A stretch of DNA of 37,540 bases from Clostridiales bacterium (GTDB lineage Bacteria > Bacillota > Clostridia > Clostridiales > Oxobacteraceae). Below are positions 34,860-37,540 of the stretch, piece after piece. Position numbers and translations under genes: made by a program. Under the pieces are notes generated by a model that was not told the origin of the DNA, did no database searches, and was given only the letters and a program-made list of their open reading frames with translations. The stretch's first letter is position 1. Each line of letters begins with the position of its first letter. The stretch is from positions 1 to 37,540 of the forward strand of contig JASEJN010000033.1 of NCBI GenBank assembly GCA_030016385.1, read 5' to 3'.

Positions 34860-35324
34860 TCATTCCTGTTTTTCTGCGGCATGATCCTCAGCCACAAAAG
34901 GGCGACGCTCCGTCTTATTCTTCATCATCCCGTAAACAATGTTTATTAATCGGCGCATAATACAGACCAACGCCTGAGATTTGGTTTTGCCCTCGCTGAT
35001 TTTACGCTGATAATAAGCGTAAAATATAGGCTGATTCGGCTTTCCTGTCTTGGGAACCGTGACCATGAATACCGCCAGAAAATAAAATAATCCGTGCAGC
35101 TCACCGTTACCTTGCTTTGAGCTTTGCTCCTTGCCTTTGCCGCCGGAACGGAACTTGATGGGTGCAATTCCTGCATAACGGGCCAATTTATCAGCACTGG
35201 GAAAACGGCGTATATCCCCGATTTCGGCAATCAGCTTTTCGTTCCAGCAATTCACCAGAACAGCGGTATGGGTATCTTTATGTAAGTCCATACCGACATA
35301 GAGGTAATTTTCTCTTCTCTGCAT
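34860..35324 (-). pseudogene. IS110-family transposase copy 2, internal deletion
   Basis: The first 31 residues (MQRRENYLYVGMDLHKDTHT and on to WNEKL) are the same as copy 1, then the frame jumps to IAEIGDIRRFPSADKLARYA, GIAPIKFRSGGKGKEQSSKQ and the rest of the C-terminal Transposase_20 domain. Asp13 is kept, but the residues equal to Glu66, Asp108 and Asp111 are deleted. The deletion is in frame and joins the two halves cleanly. It complements copy 1, which has the reverse defect. Confidence 0.85.
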
Positions 35325-35693
35325 ATCATCCCTTCTTTTGTCCTGCCATCCACATAAAGCCCGAGTACCGGCAACCTCAGATGATAGCCTTCGTTCTCAG
35401 AACGGGCAAGGGCGCGACAGCCTATCTACCGCAAGACTCTCAGTTTCAAACAGGTTATTTGCTTTGGTGTGTGATGTTAACTCTGTCTGAAACGGATTGC
35501 AAGTCATTTCTGCGTTTTGTATCAAAACTGTCAACTGCAGAAAAAAGAAAAAACGGAGGTTTTTCGTACCCCCTTATACCCCCCTCTGGCGCAAATTTTA
35601 CCATAAAGAAGATTTACTGTAAATCCATGGTTCACCATGAACCATGACGTGCAAGCCGATTTATATGTTCGTTACCGGCACTCTACAGAAGCT
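35325..35693 (-). ncRNA. IS110 noncoding left end, putative bridge RNA region, copy 2
   Basis: Second copy of the conserved noncoding stretch (compare 33313-33682), including the palindrome at 35625-35647, here with one changed outer base. Part of the direct repeat 35236-35693. Confidence 0.45.
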
Positions 35694-35799
35694 GCGTATT
35701 TGCCATTTATATCTGATGCACCAGCAACTGCGATTTATGTATCGGCAACGTGAGCGATTGTATGCCCCTGTGTCCGCTTTTGGCAGCAGGGGTAGGGTA

Positions 35800-36080
35800 A
35801 ACTACCTTCGGCAACTTTGAAAACGAAGTTGGCCGCCTTTTGCGGGAGAAACAAAAGCCCAAATATCATCCCAAATAATCAGCCTGAGCCATGGTGGATC
35901 TAGGGGTCGAAAACCAAGCAGGTTAAAGGAGCGGGGTCGCAGAGCTTCCCCGCTCCGGCTCACACCGCCCCGCAATGCGGGGTGGTGGACGATTCTCTTC
36001 GGGGTCGAATTTGTAGCGGTGGAGTCGTCATCGGGGTTATAACTTGTGGAAATCCGCATTTGCTTAGGAGCATGGCGGGG
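35800..36080 (-). repeat. Diverged structured repeat B, downstream of an immunity gene
   Basis: Partner of repeat A. Contains the 36-base block 35903-35938, a 9-bp stem GGAGCGGGG (35928-35936) with CCCCGCTCC (35948-35956), and hairpin 35963-35987 (ACCGCCCCGC / GCGGGGTGGT). It lies between immunity gene 36120-36629 and the left end of IS110 copy 2, the same position as copy A. Confidence 0.5.
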
Positions 36081-36119
36081 TTGTTGCTGACCTCGATTTA
36101 TCAAGGAACCGATTAAGTG

Positions 36120-36629
36120 TTACTGACTCTCATTTCGAAGGAACTCAAATTCGGATTTCAGCCATGAATTATGAATATCCAACAGTTTATTAAAGTTCTC
36201 TTGAGAATAATCTTTGAATTCAAAATATATATTAGGCGAATCTTCTGGAAATCCAAATTTATCCCATAACTCGCTGATCTTTAAAATTCCATGCATAAAG
36301 TCATCACTCCTAGATGGCAAATTCTCATAAATATACATGGCCCTAAATTTCCTAAATTCTAAACTATAATCTCCATTTTCTGATTCTGAGAGCCTTTTTA
36401 AGATATTGAGGATATCTTCTTCCTCACCGCTTCTGAGTATAGCCAATGAAACAACATCATCATTTTCAGTGCATTCCAAGAATCCAACCGCATAGTTTAT
36501 TACTTCGTTGGCAGAAATAAATGTTCGCTCATACTCAGAATTTCTTAATAGTCTATTGCTGTTAAAACAAATCAATATTAACGTCCATGTTATTTTAATA
36601 TTCATATTAGTAAAGTCTTCTATTTTCAT
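36120..36629 (-). CDS. Putative immunity protein for toxin end CT1
   Basis: A 169-residue acidic protein. The start codon overlaps the toxin stop (ATGA), so translation is coupled. Visible segments: INYAVGFLECTENDDVVSLA, DILNILKRLSESENGDYSLE, KFRAMYIYENLPSRSDDFMH and FEFKDYSQENFNKLLDIHNS. The first 30 residues are hydrophobic in part (ITWTLILICFNS) but do not form a convincing signal peptide. No family recognised; the role is inferred from position. Confidence 0.55.
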   Translation of the reverse strand: MKIEDFTNMNIKITWTLILICFNSNRLLRNSEYERTFISANEVINYAVGFLECTENDDVVSLAILRSGEEEDILNILKRLSESENGDYSLEFRKFRAMYIYENLPSRSDDFMHGILKISELWDKFGFPEDSPNIYFEFKDYSQENFNKLLDIHNSWLKSEFEFLRNESQ

Positions 36630-37145
36630 GGCTTTATTGGCACCCCATTCAAAGTACCGCCAGAAACAAAGTACCTATGAGATACTTGACCTGCATACTG
36701 GCCAGCACTATCTATAATCCATTCAAATCTACCTTGTACTCCATTCAATGAGCCTTCAAGTTGATACAATGTTCCGTTATTGATTGATGTTTTTGTAGCT
36801 AGCCCAGCATAATTATCAACAATATTGTTAAATGCATGATAATCATCTATCTTTAGTGCACTTCCTGCTCTTGGAGCCTTTAAAACATCATTTGTGATAT
36901 TTGCACTCTTACCCGCACCCTCACTTTTAGGCACATTCCCCAGTATGGCCATACCCTGCAATGCAACCATTACAGACCCTATCTCGGTAAGATAATATAC
37001 GTCATAGTTACCTTGATAGACATAATCCCTTATCAGATTAGTCGATGCAGTCTCGCTGCCTGTAGAGCCATAACATATATCCTGCACGCCTTCCAATACA
37101 TCCGATATTCCCATGGATGCGGCTGTCCCTCCGGAACCCAACGTT
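36626..37145 (-). pseudogene. Rhs pre-toxin segment plus toxin C-terminus CT1
   Basis: Reads LGSGGTAASMGISDVLEGVQ, then RDYVYQGNYDVYYLTEIGSV and GNVPKSEGAGK (pre-toxin, identical in layout to the copy at 28919), followed by a distinct end: DYHAFNNIVDNYAGLATKTS, GTLYQLEGSLNGVQGRFEWI and VSHRYFVSGGTLNGVPIKP. The C-terminal module with G-R-F-E-W-I and H-R-x-F-V-x-G-G is of a type I recall at polymorphic-toxin ends, but its activity is not known to me. No start codon with ribosome site is present; the upstream Rhs gene is replaced at 37145 by intron sequence. Confidence 0.6.
36911..37145. repeat. Rhs pre-toxin direct repeat, copy 2
   Basis: Gap-free partner of 29018-29252 with about ten mismatches. 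Its right edge coincides with the junction to group II intron sequence. Confidence 0.85.
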
Positions 37146-37483
37146 ACCGCTCACGATAAATCTTGTTTCAACTACAGTTTGAAAATGCTTCTCTTGTGTC
37201 CGTGAAACCTCCATGGTAAGACACGTAACCTTCATTCCTTGTACCCGCCATATTTACATATACTGCGTCCGTGCAGTTTATTGACTTTACTTTGAGTTGC
37301 AAACTTGTCCCACAGTATCCGCCTGATATAATTCATGTCCCTCGGATCGGAACTTTCCTCATCATGCTTCCTTCAGATTCTTCTTCACAGAGGACCCCCT
37401 TGCGCTTTGGCTAATGGTTGGTAACTGCCAGCCCCAATAACAGACTTTCACCTTCAAGTTACGCACCATGCGTGGCGTACAGC
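37146..37483 (-). mobile_element. Group II intron fragment, 5' ribozyme domains
   Basis: On the minus strand this reads like domain I of clostridial group II introns: GTGCGTAACTTGAAGGTGAA near the start, then GGGGCTGGCAGTTACCAACC, GAATCTGAAGGAAGC, TTCCGATCCGAGGGACATGA and, near the end, CTTACCATGGAGG and CGTGAG. The reverse-transcriptase gene that should follow is missing, and the sequence switches to Rhs at 37145. Identified from recalled intron consensus, not from a structure search. Confidence 0.7.
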
Positions 37484-37540
37484 ATAGTGAGTAGGTAAAC
37501 TCGGGATAGCTAATCCCGAGTTTTTCCTCTCATAGAACCG
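37484..37540 (-). mobile_element. Group II intron 3' end (part of domain V and domain VI)
   Basis: Minus strand: CGGTTCTATGAGAGG matches the 3' half of domain V and the linker. It is followed by a domain VI-like hairpin AAACTCGGGAT / ATCCCGAGTTT and ACCTACTCACTAT, ending in a typical AY. It is cut by the window edge. It directly precedes another intron 5' region, so at least two intron ends are joined here. Confidence 0.6.

Noticed and set aside
35802..36104. 100-codon frame in structured repeat B
   Set aside because: Not conserved in repeat A, proline- and arginine-rich translation of hairpin DNA.
37038..37235. 65-codon frame at the Rhs/intron junction
   Set aside because: It spans intron RNA sequence and a shifted frame of the pre-toxin repeat.
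37496..37524. Plus-strand rho-independent terminator
   Set aside because: The hairpin is better explained as domain VI of a group II intron on the minus strand.

Overview
The window looks like a chromosomal segment of a low-GC, endospore-forming, Gram-positive anaerobe of the class Clostridia. Supporting this are two alpha/beta-type small acid-soluble spore proteins, a PdaB-like sporulation polysaccharide deacetylase, a T-box leader on valS, a clostridial DUF4364 regulator, and diaminopimelate genes whose acetyltransferase closely resembles Bacillus DapH. I cannot name the species.

Left part (1-5700): remnants of two insertion sequences (the end of an IS21-type istB and the tail of an IS982-type transposase), a CE15-like carbohydrate esterase, a five-gene tRNA cluster (Val-Asp-Phe-Gly-Cys, minus strand) with its terminator, a cold-shock protein with a long leader, a membrane protein followed by a sirtuin and an overlapping methyltransferase, and a spore protein with a sigma-G-like promoter.

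Middle (5700-28850): a complete oligopeptide ABC transporter operon (oppA-B-C-D-F, minus strand) is divergent from an asd-dapA-dapB-patA-dapH operon for lysine/diaminopimelate synthesis. Next come an SSB-like protein, an unusual short Mur-ligase-like protein, PdaB, a second spore protein, a GH116 glycosidase divergent from a DUF4364 regulator, a YVTN beta-propeller protein, and valS. A T-box leader with a GUA specifier precedes a 66-residue membrane protein and valS. The tRNA-Val it should sense (anticodon UAC) is also encoded in the window. A membrane-anchored C39-like peptidase closes this part.

Right part (28900-37540): an accessory region built from broken pieces. Read on the minus strand it contains three Rhs-type toxin C-termini, each followed by a different putative immunity gene; two nearly identical copies of an Rhs pre-toxin segment; two defective copies of one IS110-family element sharing about 459 bp, including a conserved noncoding end that could hold a bridge RNA; a diverged, hairpin-rich repeat directly downstream of two immunity genes; an Rhs core fused to the tail of a conjugative relaxase; three small conjugative-element genes; a RelB/YafQ toxin-antitoxin pair on the opposite strand; and two pieces of group II intron at the right edge. 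The layout suggests repeated capture of toxin-immunity cassettes by recombination and IS110 activity at an Rhs locus. The main candidates for something undescribed are the structured repeat, the unidentified toxin/immunity pairs, and the T-box-controlled small membrane protein.
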